Assembly (NCBI RefSeq): GCF_900129565.1
Contig: NZ_FQWD01000008.1
Span: 62,001-126,000, forward strand
Length of the DNA stretch: 64,000 nt
DNA from: Marisediminitalea aggregata
GTDB taxonomy: Bacteria > Pseudomonadota > Gammaproteobacteria > Enterobacterales > Alteromonadaceae
Direction of reading: 5' to 3'
In this document: one piece after another, positions 35,469 to 45,210 of the stretch
How positions within the stretch are numbered: the first letter of the stretch is position 1
Layout of the letters: each line of letters opens with the position of its first letter
Program-made: the position numbers and the translations under genes
Notes under the pieces: model-generated
The model's input: the letters and a program-made list of their open reading frames with translations, nothing else
Told to the model about the DNA's origin: nothing
Databases searched by the model: none

Positions 35469-36890
35469 ATGAGCGGGGCCAGAGAACAGTTCGGATCGCG
35501 CATCGGATTTATTTTGGCTGCAGCAGGGTCTGCAGTAGGTATTGGTAACCTGGTTGGGTTTCCAGTGGGCGCAGCAAAAAATGGTGGCGGCGCTTTCTTG
35601 TTAATGTACGCTATTTTTGTGGCCGCAATATGTTTGCCCGTGATGATGGCGGAAATGTCAGTCGGTCGTTACGCTAAGAAAGACCCGTTGGGTGCTTACG
35701 CAAAGCTGACAGACAACGCCCCGCAATGGAAACTGGCAGGTTGGTTGTCCATTATTACCCCGTTTATGATCGCGGTGTTTTACCTGGTAATCACGGTATG
35801 GATTTTTGGATACCTGTTTGAAGCTGTGACCGGAAACCTTGAACTACTGGCCAATCCAGACACCTTTGGCACCTTTATAAACTCCCCCACATTATTTATC
35901 TACATGGCGGTTGTACTGGGTATCGTGTACCTGATTTTGCAAGGCGGGGTAAAGCAAGGTATCGAAAAAGCCGCGAAGCTGCTGATGCCCGCACTCTTTG
36001 TGATGCTGGTGCTGCTGGTGATTTTTGTTCTGACTCAGGACAATGCCATGGCCGGTGTAAGTTTCTATCTAGTACCGGACTTCAGTAAAATTAACGCCTC
36101 GGTAATTAACGGTGCATTGTCTCAGGCATTCTTCTCGTTGAGTCTGGGTATGGGCATAATGATCACCTATGGCAGTTATATCGACCAGCAGTCAGACGTA
36201 CCGCAGTCAGCTAAGCTGGTAGCGTTAACCGATACTGCTGTGGCGTTTACAGCGGGTTTGATGATTCTGCCTGCGATCTTCTCATTCAACCCGAACACGA
36301 ATCCTGCAGAATTAAGTGAGTCTTCTATTGGCATGATATTCACTTTCCTGCCGAAGATTTTCCTGGCACTGCAAACCAGTATTGGTTTCTTTGGTGCGTC
36401 GCTGGTGGCCAGTATATTCTTCCTGTTGGTGTTCTTTGCGGCCATTACGTCTCTGGTGTCTATTTTTGAAGTACCGGTTGCCGCGTTAATGGACGAGAAA
36501 GATTACAGCCGCCCACGTGCCCTGGTTATTCTGGGTATTTTGTTGGTGGTCTTTTCAGTGTTCTGTGCACTCTCGTTTGGTTTTGTGACTTTCTTTACGG
36601 AATTCACCAGCTATGCGGGCGCGCCTAAATCGTTCTTCGATATCGTGTACGATGTGTTTTACGACACAATTCTGCCACTGAACGGACTGCTGATTTGTTT
36701 ATTTGTTAGCTACCGTTGGAAGCGCCACAACCTGCACAAAGCGCTGGAAACAGGCTCACCCAACTACAAGGGCAGCTGGTTTGAACGCTATGTGGATATT
36801 TCAGTTGGTACCTTTATTCCGCTTATTCTGGCGTTGATTTTCATTAACACCGTCGCGGTGAAGTACTTCGGCATCACCCTATTCGGCTGA
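35469..36890 (+). CDS. Na+-dependent transporter, NSS/SNF family
   Basis: The 473-residue inner-membrane protein has the neurotransmitter:sodium symporter TM1 signature RIGFILAAAGSAVGIGNLVGFP followed by a NGGGAFLLMY loop, and about 11-12 membrane helices (LeuT fold). It should import amino acids or related compounds with Na+, which the Na+-NQR encoded in the window would energise. ATG 35469 is set by GAGG 8 bases upstream; ATG 35463 is too close. Substrate cannot be told. Confidence 0.92.
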   Translation: MSGAREQFGSRIGFILAAAGSAVGIGNLVGFPVGAAKNGGGAFLLMYAIFVAAICLPVMMAEMSVGRYAKKDPLGAYAKLTDNAPQWKLAGWLSIITPFMIAVFYLVITVWIFGYLFEAVTGNLELLANPDTFGTFINSPTLFIYMAVVLGIVYLILQGGVKQGIEKAAKLLMPALFVMLVLLVIFVLTQDNAMAGVSFYLVPDFSKINASVINGALSQAFFSLSLGMGIMITYGSYIDQQSDVPQSAKLVALTDTAVAFTAGLMILPAIFSFNPNTNPAELSESSIGMIFTFLPKIFLALQTSIGFFGASLVASIFFLLVFFAAITSLVSIFEVPVAALMDEKDYSRPRALVILGILLVVFSVFCALSFGFVTFFTEFTSYAGAPKSFFDIVYDVFYDTILPLNGLLICLFVSYRWKRHNLHKALETGSPNYKGSWFERYVDISVGTFIPLILALIFINTVAVKYFGITLFG

Positions 36891-36909
36891 AGCCGGATAT
36901 AGAATGAAG

Positions 36910-36932
36910 AGGGCAGGGGCAGTCCTTGCCCT
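36910..36932. terminator. Possible bidirectional hairpin
   Basis: A 9-bp stem with one G-T pair (36910-36918 with 36924-36932) and a 5-base loop lies between the convergent transporter and YeeZ-like genes. No T-tract on either side. Confidence 0.4.
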
Positions 36933-36941
36933 TGTCAGTCT

Positions 36942-37757
36942 CTACATATCCCAGGGACTGGGGTAACTCAAACGAAGCGATAGTTCAGCCAGTGTTGCGC
37001 TGGCATCTATGTGCTTTCCCTCGCCAGCGTTATGCTCATTCGGCTGTTCTGAAAAATGAATAGGCGCTAACTCCCTGCGTTTTGCCATTTCAGGGTAATA
37101 CAGGCCTCGTTTGGGATGGTCGTTGCTGCATAAGTGTAAAATGCGCTTATTCGGCTGTTGCTTAATCAACGCTTCAATAGTGCGCAACACATCTTCTATG
37201 TGAACCAGATTAACGACCTGATCTGCGCCACTCAGCGTTCGTCCTGCTAGTGTATTTACCGGATGCCTGTCAGGGCCAACTAATCCCGCCAGACGCAATA
37301 CGTAGCTGTTGTGTGGTGCGGTATCCAGCAAGTGCTGTTCTATGCCCACATGGGCTTTTCCCGAGGCCGTGACGGGGGCTACCGGGGAAGACTCAGTAAT
37401 CACCCCTTCACTGTCGCCATATACCGATGTGGTACTGATGAACACCACTAATGCTGGCGTGGCCCGGGTAAATAACGCGGTGATCAATTCATACATGGAG
37501 TGGGTGAAATCGGTGAGATCCGGGTTGCGTCTGCCCGGTGGAATATTAAGGATAACCACACTGTTGTTTGCCGCTTCAATGAGTGCATCCAGTGGTTGTC
37601 CCAAGCCGAACAATAAAGGTTGGATACCCTGACTGGCCAGTTGCTGAGCTTTGGATTCGCTACGTGTGGTGCCGGTTATGGCAAAGTCTGATTTGAAGCG
37701 TTCAGCGACATAACCGCCAAGCCAGCCACAACCGCACAGTAAGAGCTTGTTTTGCAT
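36942..37757 (-). CDS. NAD-dependent epimerase-like protein (YeeZ type)
   Basis: The 271-residue product begins LLLCGCGWLGGYVAERF, the YeeZ-type Rossmann start, and has VVILNIPPGRRN, FISTTSVYGD (Thr-x-Ser-Val-Tyr active-site region) and LRLAGLVGPDRHPVNTLAG. It belongs to the extended SDR family; activity is unknown. A methionine-rich or operon partner is not present; it is between a convergent transporter and a co-oriented YggN-like gene. Confidence 0.87.
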   Translation of the reverse strand: MQNKLLLCGCGWLGGYVAERFKSDFAITGTTRSESKAQQLASQGIQPLLFGLGQPLDALIEAANNSVVILNIPPGRRNPDLTDFTHSMYELITALFTRATPALVVFISTTSVYGDSEGVITESSPVAPVTASGKAHVGIEQHLLDTAPHNSYVLRLAGLVGPDRHPVNTLAGRTLSGADQVVNLVHIEDVLRTIEALIKQQPNKRILHLCSNDHPKRGLYYPEMAKRRELAPIHFSEQPNEHNAGEGKHIDASATLAELSLRLSYPSPWDM

Positions 37758-37829
37758 GATAGCGCTCGTAAAAAGAAGAGGATTCTGTGTTTACGAGTCT
37801 ATCATGCATTTGGGTTTACAAGGGGGCGA

Positions 37830-38636
37830 TTACTTTTGCATGCTGTAGTCGCTGTTGATTTCCAGCAAGTCTAAACCGCCCAGACCAGAGATATGTTTCT
37901 GCATACGGGTTTCTGCATAGTCAGCTTTAGCCAGCACTGAACAAAGCTCGTCGGCCTTGTGCTCAAGGGCTTCAGCCTTATCACCGACGCGCTGTTCAAT
38001 GGTCGCGCCGAAGTTGTCCATACGCGTAGCGAAATCTTCCATATCGCCGTCTTCGAACAACATTTGACGGCCAATGGCCATTAACATGTGACCCATGGAT
38101 TTTTCGACCAGGCTTTCAACACGAGACTCAAACTCTTCTTCCCAGGCATCGTCTATCCAGTTATTGCCGTTCAGACCTTCAGAATGAAACTGGTAGCTGC
38201 CATCAGCAGCGTAAAACCGGGTATCCAGTTCAGCTTTCAGATCGGTAAAGAAGACATCAAACTCCTGAACCATTTCATTGTCGGTCCCCAGCATTTCAGA
38301 AAACACTTCGGTGACCGCATAGCTGGCAACGTGCAGGCCTTCAGTAGCGATTTGTACGGTCATTGGGATAGCGGTTTCAATGTTGGTGTAGTAGTCACTT
38401 ACCCAGCGTTGTTCTTCGTCAGACAAGTCGACTTTGTCGCCATCGATAAATAATTCATGCGCTGGAGTAATGAGCACGGTATCGCCATCCTGCGTAGTAA
38501 CCGTCAGATCGCCATGCTGGTAGCTAATGGAACCGTGAAGCTGGGTATTACACTGGTTATCCACTTCAACGTGGGCAACGGCAGGCAGCGCACACAGGCT
38601 TGCGGCAAACAGAGTAGAAAGTGCGAGTGTTTTCAT
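37830..38636 (-). CDS. YggN-family (DUF2884) periplasmic protein
   Basis: The 268-residue product has a signal peptide (about 1-21, PAVAH) and resembles YggN: QCNTQLHGSISYQHGDLTV, then DGDKVDLSDEEQRWVSDYYTNIETAIP, followed by a long, acidic, mainly helical region. It has two cysteines, one near each end. Function unknown for the family. Monocistronic by spacing. Confidence 0.82.
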   Translation of the reverse strand: MKTLALSTLFAASLCALPAVAHVEVDNQCNTQLHGSISYQHGDLTVTTQDGDTVLITPAHELFIDGDKVDLSDEEQRWVSDYYTNIETAIPMTVQIATEGLHVASYAVTEVFSEMLGTDNEMVQEFDVFFTDLKAELDTRFYAADGSYQFHSEGLNGNNWIDDAWEEEFESRVESLVEKSMGHMLMAIGRQMLFEDGDMEDFATRMDNFGATIEQRVGDKAEALEHKADELCSVLAKADYAETRMQKHISGLGGLDLLEINSDYSMQK

Positions 38637-38927
38637 TTGGATCCTCTTCGTGCAATGAATAGCTGAGCTGTTTTAGTCAACAGGCTTTATACATTTGTTA
38701 CCGCTATTGCAGCACTTGGGCCAACTTTTAAATGTTATATTTATCAGTGGGTTGGGAGTTGTTGATGTGTTCCTGTTACGTGTCGCTCACTAGGATTATG
38801 CTGTATTGACTAATAGTTGGTGTTTTTGACCATAATCAATATTCAGTGGATTATTGAGATTCTGCATGTTCATTTTTCTTTGGTTAGTGCATAATACGCG
38901 CAGATTTTGGTTAAGGTACATAAGATT

Positions 38928-39119
38928 ATGAGTGAATGGATTGATGCAATTTTATTTGGTGTTGCGTTAGTAGCTTTTACTTTGGGTTTAAGCAGCATCG
39001 TAATGGGCTTCATGAGCAGCAAAGAAGGCAGTGAAGCGTTGCACGAGAGAATCGAAATGGGCTACCTGGGTGTATCTGGCCTGGTAGTGTGTTTGGTGCT
39101 GGGTTACCTCATCGTATAG
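38928..39119 (+). CDS. Small two-helix membrane protein
   Basis: A 63-residue product, MSEWIDAILFGVALVAFTLG..., has two hydrophobic helices (about 6-32 and 43-62) joined by a charged turn with acidic residues. I do not recognise a family. ATG 38928 gives a cleaner N terminus than a TTG seven codons upstream; the ribosome site is weak. A strong terminator right after the stop codon and the clean reading frame support a real gene. The 290 bases upstream hold no other gene. Confidence 0.62.
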   Translation: MSEWIDAILFGVALVAFTLGLSSIVMGFMSSKEGSEALHERIEMGYLGVSGLVVCLVLGYLIV

Positions 39120-39134
39120 CCACGCAAACCAAAC

Positions 39135-39171
39135 AAAAAAGCGCGATATTTCAAGTATCGCGCTTTTTTTA
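39135..39171 (+). terminator. Terminator after the small membrane gene
   Basis: A 14-bp stem (39135-39148 with 39156-39169), built as A6-GCGCGATA and TATCGCGC-T6, with a 7-base loop, lies 15 bases after the stop. Very strong. Confidence 0.92.
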
Positions 39172-39613
39172 TGCCTGTCGTCCAGCCGTAGCTGTCATTA
39201 ATCGCCTTGGCGTCCAGCCTGCGTTAATGCCGGAGTGGAATAGAGTTACCTACTAAGTAATACAGCATCATTCTGTTCAATACGGCGTTGAGCGAATTGC
39301 GGAAATTGTTAGTTAGTCGGTCTTTGACTGTCAGCTTAAGACAAACAGCAGACGTTCAGGGCTCTCTGCTCTTGATTCCGATATTTACCATAAGCGGAAG
39401 TTAATATGCTTTATTCTGACTGACTCTTCAGTGGCATAAAGCAGTTATTCAGACCACAATAGTCCACAGGATGCGCCTCCAAAAGCCGAATGTTGAATAT
39501 TACAATTGATAACCAACCCTACAACTCCAAATTTTTATTACAAAGCGATTTACGAGCCACCTCCCCATTTTGTCAAAAGAAGTCGAATGATCGTCATGGG
39601 GGTAAGTAAATCC
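39172..39613. other. Non-coding junction left of the metal-resistance block
   Basis: About 440 bases without a credible gene separate the core genome from czcA. There is a 9-base direct repeat CGTCCAGCC at 39179-39187 and 39211-39219, and base composition becomes visibly richer in A and T to the right. I found no integrase remnant, tRNA end or insertion-sequence terminus here. It is the likely left border of the acquired block. Confidence 0.4.
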
Positions 39614-39643
39614 GGGGCATTGATTTATAAACCCAAATGCCCC
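39614..39643 (-). terminator. Hairpin after czcA
   Basis: GGGGCATT (39614-39621) and AATGCCCC (39636-39643) form a perfect 8-bp stem with a 14-base AT-rich loop just beyond the leftward czcA stop. The T-tract is poor, so termination is probable only. Confidence 0.5.
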
Positions 39644-39650
39644 AGTGCTG

Positions 39651-42600
39651 CTAATTCACCTTATAGTGAACGAGTCTATAGAGTACAGGTAGTACAACCA
39701 GAGTTAACAAGGTAGAGGATATGATCCCACCAATGACCACCGTTGCCAGAGGTCGCTGCACCTCTGCGCCAGTACCTACGTTAAGCGCCATGGGCACGAA
39801 ACCAAGACTCGCCACTAACGCTGTCATCAGCACTGGCCGCAAGCGAGTCATTGCACCATCAATAATCGAGTTTACCAACTCGCCAGTCTCTTCCATCCTC
39901 TGCCTGATAAAAGACAGCATTACCAGACCATTCAATACAGCAATACCAGAGAGCGCGATAAAACCAATCCCTGCCGATATTGAAAGAGGCATATCTCTGA
40001 TCCAAAGAGCAAAGATGCCGCCAGTTAATGCCAAAGGGACGCCTGTGAAAATTATCAAGGCGTCTTTGACTGAGCCAAATGCAATCACAAGTAATGCAAG
40101 GATCAGGAAAAGCGTTGCGGGCACAACCAAGCTCAGTCGTTGACTTGCACTTTCCAATTGCTCAAACGTTCCACCATAACTTATCCAATAACCACTCGGC
40201 AGTGCCACATTGGCTGCGATTTGCTCTTTAGCATCATTGACAAAAGAGCCTAAATCACGATCTCTCACATTTGCTGTGACGACGATACGGCGTTTTGCGT
40301 TTTCTCGACTTATTTGACTGGGTATATTGGTATATTCAAGCTCAGCCACCTCGGCGATTGGCACATACTCACCATCATTGGTCATGATGGGTATATTTCC
40401 CAGCGCTTCTAAATCATTGCGAATCTCTTCAGGATAACGAACAACAATCTCAAAGCGTCTGTCGCCTTCAAATACCAAACCAGCTTCTTTGCCGCCAACT
40501 GATGCACTTAACCACGTTTGCAAGTCAGTTACGTCTAAGTTGTAACGCGCCAGCGCATAAGGCTTCGGGTTCACCGTGAAGATGGGGATCTCATCTACTT
40601 GTTCTACTCGTGCATCAGCAGCGCCCGGAATATCTTGTAATACGGATAAAACATCACCAGCTGAATCCCGCAGCTTATCCAGATCATCACCATATATCTT
40701 GATCCCTAAATCTGCCCTAACGCCACTAATTAATTCGTTAAAGCGCATCTGTATAGGTTGCGTAAACTCATAGTTATTGCCGGGTACATTTTGAAGATCC
40801 CTCTCCAATTGCTCGACAAATTCCGTTTTCGATAATGCAGGGTTTGGCCATTCATCAATTGGTTTTAGCATTACAAAAGTGTCAGTGACGTTGGGTGGCA
40901 TAGCATCAGTAGCCACCTCAGCAGTACCCGTTTTAGCAAATACGGTGTTTACCTGTGGGTATTGCATAATGACCTGTTCAAGCCGTTTTTGCATATCGAC
41001 AGCTTGTTCAATTCCTGTGCCGGGCACTCTCATTGCATGAAGGGCTATGTCACCCTCATCTAGTTGCGGCACAAATTCAGAACCTAGGCGCATCCCAAAC
41101 CAAACACTGATAACTACGAGTAATGTTGCTGCACCTACTACCAACCATCGTAATTTTAATGCCCACTCCAGTACAGGGCGGTAAACTGATTTAGCCCCAG
41201 TGATTATTGGACTCGCTTTTTCACTGACTTTGCCTGACATAAACATAGCAACAGCTGCGGGCACAATGGTGATTGAAAATACCATTGCCGCTAGCAATGC
41301 CAATATTACGGTAGCCGCCATTGGGTGAAACATCTTCCCTTCGACACCTGTTAAGCTAAAGATAGGAATGTACACAATCGTGATTATCATCACGCCAAAT
41401 AGACTTGGGCGTATCACCTCATTCGTTGCCTCAAATACGACTTCCAGCCGTTCTTTAAGAGGCAGTATTGCACCCGTTCGCCGCTGCGATTCACTTAATC
41501 GCCTAATACAGTTCTCGACGATAATAACCGCTCCGTCAACAATCAGTCCAAAGTCTAACGCACCTAAGCTCATTAGGTTCGCGCTAACGCCCGTTTGTAC
41601 CATGCCTATTATTGTGGCAAGCATGGCAAGTGGGATGACAGCGGCGGTGATAATTGCTGCCCGTATATTGCCCAGCAATAAAAATAAGACAACAATAACG
41701 AGTAGTGCGCCTTCAACAAGGTTTTTTTGTACTGTATTGATGGCTTTATCCACGAGCGTAGTGCGATCGTATACACTTTGGATAATTACGCCCTCTGGCA
41801 GGCTTGCTTGGATTTCATCCACTTTATCAGCCACGTCTAGCGCAACAGCTCGGCTATTTTCGCCTATTAGCATCATAGCTGTGCCCAACACCGTCTCTTG
41901 ACCTTCTCGTGTTGCAGCGCCCGTTCTAAGCTCCTTACCGATGGCGACCTCTGCAATGTCACTTACCGTGACGGGAGATCGGTTTGTAAGCGTTACCACC
42001 ACGTTACCGATGTCCTCAACGCTCGAAAGTCTCGCTTGTGAACGTACTAGTATTTGCTGGCCGTTGCGTTCAATGTACCCAGCGCCCTGATTAGCGTTAT
42101 TTCGATTTAATGCCCGCAATAAATCGTCAGTACTAACGCCGTAATTAAGCATAAGTTGAGGATTAGGCTTCACATGATACTGTTTGGTAAACCCCCCAAT
42201 AGCATTAACCTCTGTTACCCCTTTCACCAAGGCCAGTTGAGGTTTCACCACCCAATCGTGTAACTCTCGAAGCGCCATTGCATCAAATTTTCTGCCATCG
42301 ACAGTTACTGTGCCGGGCTTCGCGCTAAGCGTGTACATGTAAATTTCACCCAAACCTGTGGCAATCGGCCCCATCTTAGGCTCAATACCATCGGGCAATT
42401 GGCTTTTGATAATGCCTAGCCGTTCGTTTATGAGGTTTCTGGCAAAATAGAGATCCGTGCCTTCTTCAAAAACGGCCGTCACTTGTGATAAGCCATAGCG
42501 CGATAGTGAACGTGTGTAGTCCAAGTTTGGTAATCCTGCCAAAGCGTTTTCTACCAAAAAGGTGATACGTTGTTCAGTTTCAAGCGGTGAATAACCTTCT

Positions 42601-42758
42601 GCTTGTGTGTTGATTTGTACCTGAACGTTGGTGATATCGGGTACGGCATCAATAGGCAGCTTTTGATAACTGAATAGGCCTAATCCAATCACCAAAAAGG
42701 AAAGCATCAGAAAAATACCGCGCTTTTCGATTGCGGTACGAATAATGGAAACTAGCAT
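39651..42758 (-). CDS. czcA: Heavy-metal efflux RND pump CzcA
   Basis: CzcA is the inner-membrane pump of the CzcCBA tripartite exporter for Zn2+, Co2+ or Cd2+. The 1035-residue product starts MLVSIIRTAIEKRG and has the heavy-metal-RND fourth-helix motif with Asp402, Asp408 and Glu415 (DFGLIVDGAVIIVEN), the same numbering as the Cupriavidus protein whose proton/metal path uses these residues. GGGAGG precedes ATG 42758. It is the last gene of a seven-gene leftward operon. The acidic triad points to divalent cations rather than Cu+ or Ag+. Confidence 0.95.
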   Translation of the reverse strand: MLVSIIRTAIEKRGIFLMLSFLVIGLGLFSYQKLPIDAVPDITNVQVQINTQAEGYSPLETEQRITFLVENALAGLPNLDYTRSLSRYGLSQVTAVFEEGTDLYFARNLINERLGIIKSQLPDGIEPKMGPIATGLGEIYMYTLSAKPGTVTVDGRKFDAMALRELHDWVVKPQLALVKGVTEVNAIGGFTKQYHVKPNPQLMLNYGVSTDDLLRALNRNNANQGAGYIERNGQQILVRSQARLSSVEDIGNVVVTLTNRSPVTVSDIAEVAIGKELRTGAATREGQETVLGTAMMLIGENSRAVALDVADKVDEIQASLPEGVIIQSVYDRTTLVDKAINTVQKNLVEGALLVIVVLFLLLGNIRAAIITAAVIPLAMLATIIGMVQTGVSANLMSLGALDFGLIVDGAVIIVENCIRRLSESQRRTGAILPLKERLEVVFEATNEVIRPSLFGVMIITIVYIPIFSLTGVEGKMFHPMAATVILALLAAMVFSITIVPAAVAMFMSGKVSEKASPIITGAKSVYRPVLEWALKLRWLVVGAATLLVVISVWFGMRLGSEFVPQLDEGDIALHAMRVPGTGIEQAVDMQKRLEQVIMQYPQVNTVFAKTGTAEVATDAMPPNVTDTFVMLKPIDEWPNPALSKTEFVEQLERDLQNVPGNNYEFTQPIQMRFNELISGVRADLGIKIYGDDLDKLRDSAGDVLSVLQDIPGAADARVEQVDEIPIFTVNPKPYALARYNLDVTDLQTWLSASVGGKEAGLVFEGDRRFEIVVRYPEEIRNDLEALGNIPIMTNDGEYVPIAEVAELEYTNIPSQISRENAKRRIVVTANVRDRDLGSFVNDAKEQIAANVALPSGYWISYGGTFEQLESASQRLSLVVPATLFLILALLVIAFGSVKDALIIFTGVPLALTGGIFALWIRDMPLSISAGIGFIALSGIAVLNGLVMLSFIRQRMEETGELVNSIIDGAMTRLRPVLMTALVASLGFVPMALNVGTGAEVQRPLATVVIGGIISSTLLTLVVLPVLYRLVHYKVN

Positions 42759-42818
42759 CTTAAACCTCCCTTAGAACTACACGCCATTTGACAGGGAAAT
42801 ATCAGTTGTAGTGAGGCA

Positions 42819-43754
42819 TTAATGATCATGGCCTGCCTCCGATTTTTCCAAATCTGCTTTAATTATGTAGCTATTGGAAGCCACGACGCGTTCGCCTGCT
42901 TCAAGGCCACTGATAACCTCGATATAGTGACCATCTGAGACACCAAGCTCTACCGCTCTGGGCGCATACTCATCACCCTCAACCACAAAAACAACTTGTT
43001 TGGCTTCATACTCTTGCACAGAAGATAGAGGAACCGAATGACTTACTGACTTAGTTGACGTCGTAACTTGTGCTTTGACCAGCGTACCGAGTGGCCAATA
43101 TCCAGTACTATTATCGACAGCTACATTGGCAAGAGAGTGTGGATTGCCATCAGCTGAAGGCGTAATATATGCAATCTTGGAGGTTTGGTTGAAACCTGCG
43201 TGGCTTAGTTCAACTGACTGTCCAACCTTGATGCTGCTAAGCATTTGTGAAAAAACGGTCAGCTGTGCCCATACGTTTTTATAGTTAGCTAACGAAAAAA
43301 GTACTTGCCCGTTTGATAACTCACCATTATTCGCATGTCGCGCAATCACATTGCCATCAAAAGGTGACGTGATGGAATAACTTTTTAAACTCTCATTGGA
43401 CTCAACAACCGCTAAAATATCACCTTTCTTAACGGAATCGCCAATGTTGACTTTTACATCTTTAATAACACCGTCAAACCGTGCTCTTATATGACTTAAT
43501 GAGGCGGGGTCTGCACTAATTCGCCCATAAAGCGTACTCGTTAACGCAATATCGCGTGCGAGCACGGGAGTTGCAGAAATACCATTCTGAATTGCTGTTT
43601 CATTGCTCATTCTTACGACTTCACCTGCGTGATTGTCTTGATCGCTGGAACTTACATCACTGTGTTTACCTCCTGCGATTGCGGTTAGGCTATAAAGGCT
43701 AAGGGTGAAGATAGAAATAAGTACTTTTTGTATTGTGAATTTATTCATAATCAT
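42819..43754 (-). CDS. czcB: RND periplasmic adaptor CzcB-like
   Basis: The 311-residue membrane-fusion protein links CzcA to the outer-membrane channel. After a signal peptide (about 1-27, LTAIAG) come a His-containing stretch (GGKHSDVSSSDQDNHAG), a lipoyl/barrel-sandwich domain (IRARFDGVIKDVKVNIGDSVKKGDILAVVES, SPFDGNVIARHANNGE) and a beta-barrel. It is shorter than classic CzcB (about 400-520) and seems to lack the long N-terminal metal-binding part. Its start overlaps the end of czcC by 14 bases. Confidence 0.9.
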   Translation of the reverse strand: MIMNKFTIQKVLISIFTLSLYSLTAIAGGKHSDVSSSDQDNHAGEVVRMSNETAIQNGISATPVLARDIALTSTLYGRISADPASLSHIRARFDGVIKDVKVNIGDSVKKGDILAVVESNESLKSYSITSPFDGNVIARHANNGELSNGQVLFSLANYKNVWAQLTVFSQMLSSIKVGQSVELSHAGFNQTSKIAYITPSADGNPHSLANVAVDNSTGYWPLGTLVKAQVTTSTKSVSHSVPLSSVQEYEAKQVVFVVEGDEYAPRAVELGVSDGHYIEVISGLEAGERVVASNSYIIKADLEKSEAGHDH

Positions 43755-45138
43755 GACTTCTTATCGAAATGTTAGATGACTGCTGCCAATTGCTTTTGTG
43801 ACTTGGGTGAAATGAGTCATCATTGTGCTCATTCGTCAGCGCGAGACCTGTGAGTGTTTCAATTTCTGTTTTGCTTAAGTGAACTTGAGACGCTGCCTCT
43901 ATTAATGTCAGCCGGGTTGTCAGAAATTCTTGTCGAGTAGTTACCCATTCCAAGTAGCTGAAACGGCCCTCCAAATAGGCGTTCTCGACTAAATCTAACG
44001 CGCCCTTTAACGGAGGAATCACCTTACGCTGAAGTGTGTCAATCTCTAGCAATGCTCGTGTATGTTCGCCTAACGCTTGATTAACTGAATGTAATAGGCT
44101 TCGAACGTTGCTTTGTCTTTGCTGCTCTATTGCGTCAAGACGTGCCCTGTTTGCTTCATATTCACCAAGGTTTCGTTCTTTTTGAAACAATGGAACGCTT
44201 ACTCCGGCAACCAGTGCTGTTTCATCAATACCTTGCATTCTGCGAAGCCCCGCTGACCACTCAATATCAGCGCGGTTATTCGCTTGCACTAAACGAAGCT
44301 GCGCCGCTTGCACACGGCTTTGTTTAGCGTATAGGTCAATGTGAGGGCTATTTTGGATTGCGACTGCCAGCGCATCAAACGACTCAATCTTATTAAAAGC
44401 AAAAAGATCGCCTTCCACACGCTTAAAGCTCGGTACCTGCTCCCCCCACATGATGGATAAACTGCGCAAGGCAAACGTTAGGTCCTGTTGAGCTAGATTA
44501 ACATCGAGCTTTGCTTGGGCCAGCGCAGCTTGGGCACGTTTTTGTTCTAACAAGGGGGACGCGCCTGCTTCAACGCGTTTCGTTACGGCATTCAATGTAT
44601 AAAGTGCAAGTGCCTCTGCATCTTTTATGACGTCTAAGTTCGCCTGCAATACGAGTACTTTGATGTAACGACGATTAAGCTCACCGAGGATATCTAAGGT
44701 GAGTATTCGCTTTTCAACATCTTGCTGTATTCTTCGTTCAGAGAGTACATTCAACCTTGCTGCTGGCTTATCATTGAGCTGTAACACTGATGATAATGTC
44801 AAGGTAACTTCAAGCTCTTTGAGACCTGATACCTCGCCAGTTCCCAAAAAGTTCTCTAATTCAACCCCTGCATTCAATGCGGGTTTAAGCGCCGCCGTTT
44901 TTGACTCTCCGTCTATAACACGTTGTTTAAATTTAAACTCATACAGACTTGGATTATTGGCAAGTGTTAGTCTAATAGCGTCCTCAAGAGTCAGCGTTTC
45001 TCGTATGGGCGCTTGGACACTTTTGTCTACAAATCTGTTGGTTTTCGCCGCATGAGCGGTCGGTGGACTGAGTAATAAGCCCAGTATGCAACTGCACACA
45101 ATGGCAGATGCATGCCCGAAAATAGGAAACATTTTCAT
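43741..45138 (-). CDS. czcC: Outer-membrane efflux channel CzcC-like
   Basis: The 465-residue TolC-family protein has a signal peptide (about 1-30, HAAK), then two outer-membrane-efflux-protein repeats with long coiled helices (LTLEDAIRLTLANNPSLYEF start; ALAQAKLDVNLAQQDL; SYLEWVTTRQEFLTTRLTLIEA). This is the outer-membrane exit duct of the Czc system. AGGATA precedes ATG 45138. Its end overlaps czcB. Confidence 0.9.
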   Translation of the reverse strand: MKMFPIFGHASAIVCSCILGLLLSPPTAHAAKTNRFVDKSVQAPIRETLTLEDAIRLTLANNPSLYEFKFKQRVIDGESKTAALKPALNAGVELENFLGTGEVSGLKELEVTLTLSSVLQLNDKPAARLNVLSERRIQQDVEKRILTLDILGELNRRYIKVLVLQANLDVIKDAEALALYTLNAVTKRVEAGASPLLEQKRAQAALAQAKLDVNLAQQDLTFALRSLSIMWGEQVPSFKRVEGDLFAFNKIESFDALAVAIQNSPHIDLYAKQSRVQAAQLRLVQANNRADIEWSAGLRRMQGIDETALVAGVSVPLFQKERNLGEYEANRARLDAIEQQRQSNVRSLLHSVNQALGEHTRALLEIDTLQRKVIPPLKGALDLVENAYLEGRFSYLEWVTTRQEFLTTRLTLIEAASQVHLSKTEIETLTGLALTNEHNDDSFHPSHKSNWQQSSNISIRSHDYE

Positions 45139-45210
45139 TGGAATATCCTAATAATTTATCAATATTTAGCATCGCGAGTGTTATCAGCGCGGTGCTATCG
45201 AAAAAACGTA

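Noticed and set aside
39172..39613. Attachment site or insertion-sequence end at the metal block border
   Set aside because: No tRNA end, terminal inverted repeat or matching direct repeat at the other border could be found by eye.
39506..39715. 69-residue rightward frame at the left edge of the metal block
   Set aside because: It overlaps the czcA 3' end on the opposite strand, has no ribosome site and no family resemblance.
41368..41901. 177-residue rightward frame inside czcA
   Set aside because: Antisense shadow of a conserved RND pump; composition is what is expected opposite hydrophobic helices.
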